NCBI GenBank assembly: GCA_012270665.1
Contig: JAAXHY010000551.1
Coordinates: forward strand, 1 to 10,011
DNA length: 10,011 nt
Origin: Dehalococcoidia bacterium
GTDB taxonomy: Bacteria > Chloroflexota > Dehalococcoidia > SAR202 > UBA11138
Direction: 5' to 3'
Shown here: in pieces, positions 1 through 6,647 of the stretch
Layout: the number at the start of each line of letters is the position of its first letter
Numbering within the stretch: position 1 is the stretch's first letter
Position numbers and translations under genes: made by a program
Notes under the pieces: model-generated
Database searches by the model: none
What the model was told of the DNA's origin: nothing
Seen by the model: the letters and a program-made list of their open reading frames with translations, nothing else

Positions 1-588
1 CAGTTTATCCTGAAATACACTGCCGCAGGGTCGCGTCTGAGAAACGATATGCTCATCCATCCCATCTCTTACGCAGGCCGGAGACTCTATTACACCGACG
101 AAGGGGAGGGAGATCCGGGATTCGGCATGACCGCCGCGCTTTATCTTGCAGAGTCCGCGGGCGAAATGAAGCTGAGGGACGCCAATCCGCGCATCCAGCC
201 GTACCTCGATTATAACCTGCTGGCCACTGAATTCGATTTGAGCAGGATGAGAGAGTCGGCGCGAATTTGCATTGACATAGCCGCGCAGGCCGCGATGTCC
301 GAGTACATTGGGGATCTGACGGATCCCACCGAAGCGGACCTGGCATCGGACGACGCGCTGGACGACTGGATAATGAGGACAGTGACTACAAGCCACCACA
401 TATCCGGCACTTGCAAGATGGGCCCATCGTCCGATCCGATGGCGGTGGTGGACCAGCGCGGCAGGGCTCACGGATTGGAGAGTTTGACGGTGGCGGATGC
501 CTCGATTATGCCGGACTGCATCCGTGCAAATACCAACGCGACATCAATAATGATAGGGGAGCGAGTTTCCGACTTCATAAGAGAGTAG
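1..588 (+). CDS. GMC-family FAD-dependent oxidoreductase, C-terminal part (5' end outside window)
   Basis: The reading frame is open from base 1, so the gene starts upstream. The 195 visible residues are the substrate-binding/C-terminal domain of a glucose-methanol-choline (GMC) oxidoreductase; the N-terminal FAD-binding Rossmann domain is missing here. Two family signatures are visible: SHHISGTCKMG (bases 391-423), which holds the active-site histidine, and ANTNATSIMIGE (526-561), which holds the second catalytic His/Asn position, here Asn. Between them, VADASIMPD is the usual strand contacting the flavin. Known members oxidise primary alcohols or polyols such as choline, passing hydride to FAD; the substrate here cannot be read from the sequence. 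The frame ends in TAG at 586-588. No hairpin terminator is obvious after it. The next gene has its own promoter, so this one is probably the end of a separate transcript. Confidence 0.92.
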   Translation, partial: QFILKYTAAGSRLRNDMLIHPISYAGRRLYYTDEGEGDPGFGMTAALYLAESAGEMKLRDANPRIQPYLDYNLLATEFDLSRMRESARICIDIAAQAAMSEYIGDLTDPTEADLASDDALDDWIMRTVTTSHHISGTCKMGPSSDPMAVVDQRGRAHGLESLTVADASIMPDCIRANTNATSIMIGERVSDFIRE

Positions 589-750
589 AGACTACAGGCT
601 CCGTCCCGATATGGGCGCGGCGCCTTCAAATAGCGTTCTTGAGGCCAGCCATATGGGGAAGCTATGTCGGAATCAGGTTCAGTAGTTCCTTGTGGCGTCT
701 TGAGGATGTCTCGGATGCCATAACCCGTCTTTGGGGCTGACAAATATGCG

Positions 751-779
751 TTGACACCTGTTTGGGGGCGGCATAGAAT
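751..779 (+). promoter_or_regulatory. Sigma70-type promoter of the bifunctional nuclease gene
   Basis: A perfect -35 box TTGACA (751-756) is followed by a 17-nt spacer and a -10 box TAGAAT (774-779, 5 of 6 matches to TATAAT). Predicted transcription start is near 786, giving a leader of about 26 nt that contains the ribosome binding site at 795-800. This geometry also rules out the in-frame TTG at 779 as a start codon, because it lies in the -10 box. Confidence 0.78.
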
Positions 780-794
780 TGGTCTCACTTAGTC

Positions 795-800
795 AGGAGG
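795..800 (+). promoter_or_regulatory. Ribosome binding site deciding the start of the nuclease gene
   Basis: AGGAGG, a perfect anti-Shine-Dalgarno match, lies 11 nt before ATG 812. The next in-frame ATG at 821 would be 20 nt away, which is too far, so 812 is preferred. Confidence 0.7.
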
Positions 801-811
801 GGATCGAAGCT

Positions 812-1375
812 ATGCGGGAGATGTCCATAGACAGCATCCGTGTCAGTCTTCAGAACTACCAGAGAGTGGTCATTCTGAAGGACAAAGACTCGGATCGCTA
901 CCTGCCCATATGGATAGGAGCGAACGAAGCTGACGCGATTGCGGTGAAACTCCAGGAGGTGAGCGTTCCTCGCCCATTGACACACGACTTGCTGGAATCG
1001 GTAATTCAGTCGCTAGGCGCGCAGGTCAACCATATACTCGTTTCCGACCTCAGCGACGACACGTTCTATGCCAAGATAGTATTGCAGCACAACGGTTCGC
1101 AGACGGAGATAGATTCACGTCCATCGGATGCCATAGCTCTTGCAGTCAGGACGCAGGCGCCCATATTTGCCTCGGACTCGGTTGTGGACAAGGCTGGCGT
1201 TCGGATGGACCAGAACACCGGCAAAGCGGTCATTTCGACAGAAGGGGAGGAAGACACCAGTCGCCCTCCGACTGAAGAAGAGCTCAAGAGCCTGTCAGCA
1301 TTCAGTGACTTCATAGACTCGCTAGATCTCGACCTCGGCGAAGGTGGAGACAAACCGACCGGCGCGGCTCGATAA
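812..1375 (+). CDS. Bifunctional nuclease (BFN/DUF151) family protein
   Basis: A 187-residue protein that matches the DUF151/BFN fold along residues 1-140. Visible landmarks are VVILKD (19-24), LPIWIG (31-36), PRPLTHDLL (53-61), the strand segment around DLSDDTFYAKIV (79-90) and SRPSDAIALA (102-111). A plant member of this family has been described with both DNase and RNase activity; the bacterial proteins, including the structurally solved Thermotoga homologue, are mostly uncharacterised, so function is assigned by family only. Residues ~145-187 form an acidic, low-complexity tail (EGEED, TEEEL, DLDLGEGG) which probably sits outside the nuclease core. There is no signal peptide, so a cytoplasmic protein is expected. 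The start at ATG 812 is supported by the promoter at 751-779 and AGGAGG at 795-800. The gene stands alone and converges on trmD. Confidence 0.93.
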   Translation: MREMSIDSIRVSLQNYQRVVILKDKDSDRYLPIWIGANEADAIAVKLQEVSVPRPLTHDLLESVIQSLGAQVNHILVSDLSDDTFYAKIVLQHNGSQTEIDSRPSDAIALAVRTQAPIFASDSVVDKAGVRMDQNTGKAVISTEGEEDTSRPPTEEELKSLSAFSDFIDSLDLDLGEGGDKPTGAAR

Positions 1376-1386
1376 GACTTCTCAAG

Positions 1387-1473
1387 TTGTACATATTTGA
1401 CGATCACGGTCGCATGGTGGCAGAGACGGAGGACTGGTCGGAGGGAATGATAGTCAAGGAAGTCCGGCTATGA
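1387..1473 (+). CDS. Possible very small protein (28 aa), unconfirmed
   Basis: Between the stop of the nuclease gene and the end of convergent trmD, a TTG-initiated frame runs 28 codons to TGA. It would begin LYIFDDHGRMV and end MIVKEVRL. The residue mix resembles a small acidic globular peptide and the codons resemble neighbouring genes (ATA twice, about 64% G/C at third positions). Against it: the start would be TTG, there is no clear ribosome binding site in front, and an open run of this length is expected by chance at this GC. I recognise no family. It could equally be non-coding spacer. Confidence 0.15.
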   Translation: MYIFDDHGRMVAETEDWSEGMIVKEVRL

Positions 1474-1481
1474 ACCACTCG

Positions 1482-2237
1482 TCAGGAGTTCCGTGGTCCC
1501 GATAGATCCTGTAGGAATCTGATGTCGTCTTCGGAGAGCGCTCCGTCGGGGAGCCGGTCAAGAAGGTCGGGACGATTGAGGAAGGTACGTCGAAGAGATT
1601 CTCTGCGCTGCCAATGGGCGATTTCGGCATGGTGGCCGGAGAGCAGGATTTCGGGTACGTCCCAGTCTCGGAAGGACGCGGGACGGGTGTATATGGGGTG
1701 CTGAAGCAGGCCGGTGGTGAAAGAGTCGTTGGCGGGTGACTCAGCCGATCCTACGACTCCGGGCGCCAGGCGCGATACTGACTCTATGATCACCATGGCG
1801 GCAAGTTCGCCACCGCCGAGCACATAGTCACCTATGCTTATCGAGTCCGTGGCCAAGTGATCGGATACGCGCTCGTCCACGCCCTCGTAGCGTCCACAGA
1901 TGAGCGCAATTTCAGAGTGCGACGCCAACTCCTCGGCGACGGCCTGAGTGAATGTCCGTCCTTGCGGCGTCATCAGTATGACAGGGGAAGAGTCTACCAG
2001 TTCGCCGGAGTCTCGAAGCGACTCCACCGCCTCGAACAGGGGGGCCGGCTTCATCACCATGCCGGGACCGCCTCCGTAGGGATAGTCATCTACTGTACGG
2101 TGCCTGTCGTGCGTATAGTCGCGGATGTCGTGAAGGCTTACCGATACGAGTTTGCCTTCCTGCGCGCGCGCCAGGATGCCCTCGCCAAGATATGAGGTGA
2201 GCATCTCGGGGAACAGTGTCAGAACGTGGAAGCGCAT
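1482..2237 (-). CDS. trmD: tRNA (guanine-N1)-methyltransferase TrmD
   Basis: A 251-residue SPOUT-class methyltransferase that uses S-adenosylmethionine to make m1G at position 37 of tRNAs, next to the anticodon, which prevents +1 frameshifting. It opens MRFHVLTLFPEM, the classic TrmD N-terminus. Other landmarks are DDYPYGGGPGMVM (50-62), ICGRYEGVDERV (113-124) and SIGDYVLGGGELA (134-146), which together form the trefoil-knot cofactor site. R156 and D171 (in NDSF) align with the catalytic Arg154/Asp169 pair known in E. coli. DSFTTGLLQHPIYTRP leads into the C-terminal tRNA-binding domain. Length is normal for the family. The reading frame extends 44 codons further upstream, but ATG 2237 is chosen because it gives the family N-terminus and has AGGA 6 nt before it, overlapping the mogA stop codon. 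It lies 8 nt downstream of mogA, so the two are almost certainly co-transcribed. The usual partners rimM, rpsP and rplS are absent. Confidence 0.97.
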   Translation of the reverse strand: MRFHVLTLFPEMLTSYLGEGILARAQEGKLVSVSLHDIRDYTHDRHRTVDDYPYGGGPGMVMKPAPLFEAVESLRDSGELVDSSPVILMTPQGRTFTQAVAEELASHSEIALICGRYEGVDERVSDHLATDSISIGDYVLGGGELAAMVIIESVSRLAPGVVGSAESPANDSFTTGLLQHPIYTRPASFRDWDVPEILLSGHHAEIAHWQRRESLRRTFLNRPDLLDRLPDGALSEDDIRFLQDLSGPRNS

Positions 2238-2245
2238 CGCGAGTC

Positions 2246-2749
2246 CTACGGATTGGCGTGAGTACGCCAGCCTCGAATCATCTCCAGCGCGTGGGGCATA
2301 GCGGCGAGCGCGACTTCCAGGGTCTCGCGGACACCGGTGGGACTGCCGGGCAGGTTGACTATCAGACAACCGTTGCGGACGCCCACGACTCCCCGGCTCA
2401 GCATGGCGAAGGGTGTGTTCTTGAGCGTCTCCATTCGCATGGCCTCGGCTATGCCCGGAGCCTCGATGTCTATGACAGAGCGGGTGGCCTCGGGTGTGAC
2501 GTCCCTGGGTCCCAGACCGGTGCCGCCCGTCGTGACGACGACGTCCACCTCCGCCGAGTCACACCATTCGATCAGCCGGGCCGATATATCGGGCTGCTCA
2601 TCGGGAACGATGCTCCTGTAAGCCTGTCGGAACCCGGCGGCGTCCATCATCTCCACGATGGCGTCGCCGCTGGCGTCTTCGGCCCGCTCCCCAACGGCCC
2701 CGGAATCGCTCACTGTAAGGACCGCAAATCTGAAATTCGTGTCAGACAT
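2246..2749 (-). CDS. mogA: Molybdopterin adenylyltransferase, MogA/MoaB family
   Basis: A 167-residue protein of the MoCF_biosynth fold. These enzymes adenylate molybdopterin with ATP, the step before molybdate insertion in molybdenum cofactor synthesis. The core signature TTGGTGLGPRDVTPEAT (73-89) binds the pterin, and LPGSPTG (133-139) is the second family loop. D50 (in VPDE) and D83 (in PRDVT) fall where the essential aspartates of E. coli MogA lie. Length matches the stand-alone MogA/MoaB proteins rather than the two-domain MoeA or Cnx1. From sequence alone MogA cannot be separated safely from MoaB, which has the same fold; the gene symbol reflects the likely activity. ATG 2749 is preferred over the TTG five codons upstream because GGAAGAG sits 6 nt in front of the ATG. 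First gene of a two-gene operon with trmD; no other molybdenum cofactor gene is visible. Confidence 0.92.
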   Translation of the reverse strand: MSDTNFRFAVLTVSDSGAVGERAEDASGDAIVEMMDAAGFRQAYRSIVPDEQPDISARLIEWCDSAEVDVVVTTGGTGLGPRDVTPEATRSVIDIEAPGIAEAMRMETLKNTPFAMLSRGVVGVRNGCLIVNLPGSPTGVRETLEVALAAMPHALEMIRGWRTHANP

Positions 2750-2755
2750 ATTATA

Positions 2756-2762
2756 CTCTTCC
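2756..2762 (-). promoter_or_regulatory. Ribosome binding site of mogA
   Basis: On the minus strand GGAAGAG is followed by a 6-nt spacer (TATAAT) and ATG 2749. The alternative TTG start at 2764 would overlap this site, so the ATG is favoured. Confidence 0.6.
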
Positions 2763-2764
2763 AA

Positions 2765-3051
2765 AAATTTGGCTAATTGGTCTCAGTACACCTTGCATCC
2801 TTAATACTATCAAAGAGAAACTTGCGATAGAGTGCCAGACTTCCATTCGGGACAGGTTGATTTCGGACATCTCAGGCATGGCCCGGTTTCGGCATGGTAT
2901 TAGTTTTCACCCGAGTGGAACAAGGATTTATCGGAATGAGAAAGGGAACCCGGACACTTCGAGTCTCCCACTCCTTTTGGACGAGGTCGTGATGTTACAC
3001 GATGTGAGGAGTAGCCGAAGACAGCAGGGCCGATTATGGAAGAACTAAGAT
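2765..3051. other. Divergent intergenic region between mogA and rsmH
   Basis: About 290 nt separate two divergent operons. The left end carries the candidate mogA promoter. I could not find a convincing -35/-10 pair for rsmH. A weak hairpin (TTTCAC, loop CCGA, GTGGAA) lies around 2905-2920 without a T-tract. A 63-codon TTG-initiated frame (2857-3048) lies in the same frame as rsmH and ends at the TAA two codons' distance before the rsmH ATG. It resembles no family I know and has no ribosome binding site, so I do not call it a gene. No mraZ, usually found before rsmH in dcw clusters, is present. Confidence 0.5.
2785..2813 (-). promoter_or_regulatory. Candidate promoter of the mogA-trmD operon
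   Basis: Read on the minus strand: -35 TTGATA (2813-2808, 5 of 6), a 17-nt spacer, and -10 TGTACT (2790-2785, 4 of 6). Predicted start is near 2778, giving a leader of about 29 nt. The -10 is weak, so this is a moderate call. The leader contains a near-palindrome, CCAAA-AA-TTTGG (2761-2772), which overlaps the edge of the ribosome binding site. Confidence 0.4.
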
Positions 3052-4011
3052 ATGACTAGCCTCGCAAATGAGATTCATGTACCGCCGTCCGTCGAATCCG
3101 CGCATTTGCCAGTGATGGTGCGAGAGACATTGCAAGCGCTCGCCCCCGTCGAGGGAGGTTCGTTCATAGACTGCAATGTGGGTGAAGGTGGACACACGGA
3201 AGCGATTCTGAGCTCGGTCCGCAGTTCGAGAGTGCTGGGAATAGACTTGGACTACGACGCGCTGGCAAGGACTTCGGAACGACTATCGGACTGGTCCGGT
3301 CAGTTGACCCTGCACCATGGCAACTTCGCGGACCTGTACAGGATAGCCAGCTCCTACCGGCACATACCTGTGTCCGGAGCGCTGTTCGACTTGGGCTTGT
3401 CGTCGGCGCAACTGGATACGCCGGACAGGGGTTTCAGTTTCAGGCATAAGGGACAGCTGGACATGCGTTTCGACCAGAATGCCGGTATCAGCGCCCACGA
3501 GATAGTTAACCGCTGGCCGGGAGAACGCTTGGAAAGCATCATCTATGAGCTAGGTGAAGAACCTAGGGCGGGCCGGGTCGCAAGAAGCATCGTTAGAAAC
3601 CGACCGATAGACACCACGGTTGAACTTGCCAACGTGGTGATAAGGGCTCTCAACTGGCCGACGTACAGCCGAATTCACCCGGCGACACGCACGTTCCAAG
3701 CTATAAGAATGGCGGTCAACGAGGAGAAAGAGAATCTGGAGCGTGGTCTGGATGACGCGGTGCAGGCGCTGAAACCCGGCGGTCGTCTCGTCGTCATTAG
3801 CTACCACTCGATTGAAGACAGGATGGTGAAGAATTTCATACGCCGGAGCGCCGCTGAGTGTATATGCCCGCCGTCTATACCCGAGTGCGTCTGCGATAGC
3901 GCTCCGACGCTCATGCCGATCAACAAGAGAGTTATCAAACCTTCAATTTCTGAAACACAAGAGAATCCCAGAGCGCGCAGCGCTAGAATGCGCGTCGCCG
4001 AGAGGATATAA
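3052..4011 (+). CDS. rsmH: 16S rRNA m4C1402 N4-methyltransferase RsmH (MraW)
   Basis: A 319-residue, SAM-dependent class I methyltransferase that methylates N4 of C1402 in the ribosomal P site. Landmarks: HLPVMVRETL (18-27); motif I region FIDCNVGEGGHTEAIL (38-53); GIDLDYDAL (63-71); FDLGLSSAQLDTPDRGFSFR (112-131); IHPATRTFQAIRMAVNEE (208-225), the best family signature; and LVVISYHSIEDRMVK (246-260). Length is typical. Two features are less usual: motif I reads D-C-N-V-G-E where most homologues have D-x-T-x-G, and the C-terminal part has a CxC...CxC cluster (C270, C272, C279, C281), which could bind metal. The start is the first ATG after an in-frame TAA at 3046, with GGAAG 9 nt before it. 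First gene of the rsmH-ftsA-ftsZ cluster; its stop codon directly abuts the ftsA ATG. Confidence 0.97.
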   Translation: MTSLANEIHVPPSVESAHLPVMVRETLQALAPVEGGSFIDCNVGEGGHTEAILSSVRSSRVLGIDLDYDALARTSERLSDWSGQLTLHHGNFADLYRIASSYRHIPVSGALFDLGLSSAQLDTPDRGFSFRHKGQLDMRFDQNAGISAHEIVNRWPGERLESIIYELGEEPRAGRVARSIVRNRPIDTTVELANVVIRALNWPTYSRIHPATRTFQAIRMAVNEEKENLERGLDDAVQALKPGGRLVVISYHSIEDRMVKNFIRRSAAECICPPSIPECVCDSAPTLMPINKRVIKPSISETQENPRARSARMRVAERI

Positions 4012-5388
4012 ATGACACAAGTAAAACCTGCACACAACCAGTCCGGTTCGCTGCTCGGCACGGTTTCCCGCGCTCGTCCATTCGGAGGAAGACGCCGCGA
4101 TCTTGGACGAATCAGATCTCAGGCGACCAGGACAATCGTGGCCGTTGACGTGGGCGCGACGAAGATATGCACTATCGTCGCTGAGTCCGAGAGTCCTGAA
4201 TGGGCGCGAGTGATCTCTCATAGCATAACGCCCTCTGAAGGGGTAACGAAGGGAAACGTCACGGACGTTTCACGGGCTGGGGCTGCCATAAGGCGGTCTG
4301 TGTCTGCCGCGGCTCGCAAGTCGGCAACGCCGATTACTTCAGCGTATGTGGGGATCACCGGGACCCACGTATCGTTCCAGGACCGGTATGACCGAATCAA
4401 CTGGGCCGCTACCAAAGGCGTCATTACGCTGGATGACATCATCAATATTCCGAAGAGCATTGCCGCCGCTAGCGCGAGGTCCGGCAGGCATGTCCTTCAT
4501 GCCTTGACTCGCACCTATACACTTGACGGGCAAAGGGGGATACAGAACCCCCTCGGAATGCATACCAAGCGGCTTGAAGTGGAAAGTCACGTCATTTCCG
4601 CAGACCCGTTTCTCGTGAGGAAACTCACGGATACCGTGCTCAAGAGTGGCTTGGACGTCTCTGCGCTGGTATTCCAGCCGGTGGCAAGCGCCGCGGCCAT
4701 CTTGACAGACGAGGAAAAGGATGAAGGCGTGGCGCTGGTGGACATCGGAGGAGGCACAACCGATCTGATTATCTTCCAGCAAGGCGCCGTCCAGTACACG
4801 TCAGTCCTGCCTGTCGGTGGATTCCAATTCACAAACGATATATGTATCGCCTTCGACGCTACTTTCGAGTCTGCGGAGGCGGCGAAATTGGAGCATGGCA
4901 CGGCGGATATCCTCGACACCAGGCCAGAGGAAGAGGTGACTCTGTCCATAGAGGGCCGCGAATGGCCGCGAACCATTCTACGACGCGACATCGCCCAGCT
5001 TCTGAAGGATCGCGCCGTAGAACTGGTGAGATTGATCAGAATCAAGATGGTGGAAAGCGGAATAGAGGACACCGACGACTTCAAGGTGGTCCTTACGGGT
5101 GGTACCGCAAAACTGCCCGGCATGGAGAGTCTTGTCAGGGACAACCTGACCAGCGACGTCAGGATCGGCAGCCCGAACTCACGGTGGGAGCTGCCCAGAG
5201 ATCTCGAAGAGCCAGAGTACGCTACGAGCATAGGTCTCGTTACGTGGGCAATGAGAAACCACGGCGCTTCATTCGAGTACTTCCCGAAATTGGGCAGCCA
5301 AACTGAGGATAACGCAAGCGACCAAGACGGGAGCGAACAAAGTCAGGCGCCGTCAAAGGGTATGCTGGGGCGCCTGCTAAGAATATAG
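4012..5388 (+). CDS. ftsA: Cell division protein FtsA
   Basis: A 458-residue actin-like ATPase that tethers FtsZ filaments to the membrane and recruits later divisome proteins. Visible landmarks: phosphate-1 loop VAVDVGATKI (43-52); the 1C/SHS2 region, with EGVTKGNV and AYVGITGTHV, in the first third; phosphate-2 loop DIGGGTTDLIIF (244-255); adenosine motif VVLTGGTAKLPGM (360-372); and a C-terminal KGMLGRLLRI (449-458), a short amphipathic helix of the kind that inserts into the inner membrane. Residues 1-40 are an extra, Arg-rich segment (RARPFGGRRRD) ahead of the ATPase core. No internal ATG offers a shorter start, and the ATG follows the rsmH TAA directly (TAAATG) with GAGAGG 6 nt upstream, pointing to translational coupling. 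A flexible acidic/Gln-rich linker (~430-448) separates core and helix. ftsZ follows after 52 nt. Confidence 0.96.
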   Translation: MTQVKPAHNQSGSLLGTVSRARPFGGRRRDLGRIRSQATRTIVAVDVGATKICTIVAESESPEWARVISHSITPSEGVTKGNVTDVSRAGAAIRRSVSAAARKSATPITSAYVGITGTHVSFQDRYDRINWAATKGVITLDDIINIPKSIAAASARSGRHVLHALTRTYTLDGQRGIQNPLGMHTKRLEVESHVISADPFLVRKLTDTVLKSGLDVSALVFQPVASAAAILTDEEKDEGVALVDIGGGTTDLIIFQQGAVQYTSVLPVGGFQFTNDICIAFDATFESAEAAKLEHGTADILDTRPEEEVTLSIEGREWPRTILRRDIAQLLKDRAVELVRLIRIKMVESGIEDTDDFKVVLTGGTAKLPGMESLVRDNLTSDVRIGSPNSRWELPRDLEEPEYATSIGLVTWAMRNHGASFEYFPKLGSQTEDNASDQDGSEQSQAPSKGMLGRLLRI

Positions 5389-5427
5389 ACGACGAACGAC
5401 ATCATCCACACCAAACAGCAAACAATT

Positions 5428-5433
5428 AGGGGG
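5428..5433 (+). promoter_or_regulatory. Ribosome binding site of ftsZ
   Basis: AGGGGG lies 7 nt before ATG 5441. An ATG at 5436 is only 2 nt from it and opens a frame of just two codons (ATG GCA TGA), so 5441 is the real start. Confidence 0.75.
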
Positions 5434-5440
5434 AAATGGC

Positions 5441-6562
5441 ATGACGACATATCGGGGCGATCACGAATCTGTTGCCCATATCAAGGTAGTAGGTGTGGGC
5501 GGCGGTGGTTCCAACGCGGTCTCAAGGATGTATAGAGAACGTATTCCTGGCGTCGAGTATATCGTCGTCAATACCGACTCTCAGGCGCTGATACGCAGCG
5601 ACGTACCAATGAAGGTCAGAATCGGGGACCACCTGACCCAGGGCAAGGGTGTGGGCGGAGTGCCGGAACTGGGTTCCAAGTCGGCGGAGGAAAGCCGCGA
5701 GGATCTTTACGAGGTCATCCGCGACGCGGACATGGTATTTATCGCTGGAGGCATGGGAGGCGGCACCGGTACGGGAGCGGCTCCCGTACTGGCCCAGATC
5801 GCCAAAGAGTCGGGCGCGCTTACTGTGGCAGTAGTCACCAAGCCGTTCGAGTTCGAGGGACTGCGGCGCATGAGGGTCGCGGAATCCGGTATCAAGCGGC
5901 TGGGCGAACACGTGGACACGCTCCTGGTGATTCCGAACGAACGACTTCATGTCATATCCGACGAGGAAATCACCGCGGACAACGCATTCAAGTTGGCGGA
6001 TGATGTCCTTAGGATCGGCGTACAGTCCATTGCTGAACTCGTTACCGTCGCGGGCGACATCAACGTGGACTTCGCTGACGTGAACGCGATCATGCGTGAT
6101 TCCGGTCCCGCGTGGATGTCAATCGGCTGGGGCATGGGTGAGCATAGGGCCCGGACCGCGGCCCAGCAGGCCATTTCCAACCCGCTCCTCGACGTGTCAA
6201 TCGAGGGCGCGAAGGGAGTTCTGTTCAACATCACGGGCGGCAGCGACCTCAAGTTGTCGGAACTTCACGAGGCGGCGGAAGTAATTCAGCGCGTCGTTGA
6301 CCCGGAGGCGAACATCATCTTCGGAATGGTCACCGACCTGAAGATGGAGAACGAGATCAAGCTCACTATCGTGGCGACAGGGTTCCCGGTAGGCGAGTCC
6401 TTCGGGGAACGACAGGATAGCATTGACCGCATACTGGCCGAGGCATTGGCGAACGGCGACGAGCATGATCTGGACCTTCCGCCATTCCTGCGCAGACAGG
6501 CACGCGCCGCGAGCCTTCGGGCCAGCAGCAGTGGAGTCAACGGCAGCAGCAATCTGCACTGA
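5441..6562 (+). CDS. ftsZ: Cell division GTPase FtsZ
   Basis: A 373-residue tubulin homologue that polymerises into the cytokinetic ring. Landmarks: IKVVGVGGGGSNAV (14-27); VNTDSQAL (43-50); the tubulin signature GGMGGGTGTGAAP (102-114), which binds GTP phosphates; PNERL (164-168); and the T7 synergy loop INVDFADVNAIM (206-217), which completes the GTPase site of the next subunit. The C-terminal domain ends at TIVATGFP. The conserved C-terminal peptide that docks onto FtsA is present as DLDLPPFLRR (343-352). Two points are unusual: the intrinsically disordered linker before this peptide is only about 26 residues, and a further 21 residues rich in Ala, Ser and Arg follow the peptide, which normally lies at or near the very end. 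Together with FtsA it forms the minimal membrane-anchored ring. A strong terminator lies 34 nt after the stop codon. Confidence 0.98.
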   Translation: MTTYRGDHESVAHIKVVGVGGGGSNAVSRMYRERIPGVEYIVVNTDSQALIRSDVPMKVRIGDHLTQGKGVGGVPELGSKSAEESREDLYEVIRDADMVFIAGGMGGGTGTGAAPVLAQIAKESGALTVAVVTKPFEFEGLRRMRVAESGIKRLGEHVDTLLVIPNERLHVISDEEITADNAFKLADDVLRIGVQSIAELVTVAGDINVDFADVNAIMRDSGPAWMSIGWGMGEHRARTAAQQAISNPLLDVSIEGAKGVLFNITGGSDLKLSELHEAAEVIQRVVDPEANIIFGMVTDLKMENEIKLTIVATGFPVGESFGERQDSIDRILAEALANGDEHDLDLPPFLRRQARAASLRASSSGVNGSSNLH

Positions 6563-6596
6563 GCGCATTATTGCTCGTACGTAATAGACCAGGGCA

Positions 6597-6631
6597 AGGG
6601 CGTGAGGACTATGTGCCTCACGCCCTCTTTT
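6597..6631 (+). terminator. Intrinsic terminator after ftsZ
   Basis: A perfect 11-bp stem, AGGGCGTGAGG (6597-6607) with CCTCACGCCCT (6616-6626), encloses an 8-nt loop and is followed by CTTTT. The GC-rich stem plus T-run is the standard Rho-independent form. It ends the rsmH-ftsA-ftsZ transcript and separates it from nrdR-nrdJ. Confidence 0.9.
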
Positions 6632-6647
6632 GTGCAGTGAAACACGC

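Noticed and set aside
779..811. TTG start 11 codons upstream of the nuclease gene ATG
   Set aside because: It lies inside the -10 box of a strong promoter and upstream of the ribosome binding site.
1472..1500. Inverted repeat (ACCAC...GTGGT) between the nuclease gene and trmD as a shared terminator
   Set aside because: Only 5 perfect pairs with a 14-nt loop, no T-run on either strand, and it overlaps the trmD 3' end.
2238..2369. 44-codon N-terminal extension of trmD
   Set aside because: It overlaps mogA coding sequence in another frame, has Arg/Pro/Ser-rich shadow-like composition, and the TrmD family begins at MRFHVLTLFPEM.
2750..2755. Perfect TATAAT immediately before the mogA ATG on the minus strand
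   Set aside because: As a -10 box it would start transcription inside the gene, and no good -35 lies 17 nt upstream. It is the spacer between GGAAGAG and ATG.
2216..2776. Plus-strand open frame of 186 codons opposite mogA
   Set aside because: It is fully antisense to a clear mogA gene, with Gly/His/Arg-rich shadow composition.
2857..3048. 63-codon frame just before rsmH, in the same frame
   Set aside because: TTG start without ribosome binding site, no recognisable family, and not mraZ. Its end at the TAA before rsmH is simply the last in-frame stop.
4587..5231. Minus-strand open frame of 214 codons inside ftsA
   Set aside because: Ser/Thr-rich shadow composition opposite a conserved ATPase domain; no ribosome binding site seen.
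5436..5444. Two-codon frame ATG GCA TGA overlapping the ftsZ start
   Set aside because: Its ATG is 2 nt from the ribosome binding site, too close to be used. Likely chance.
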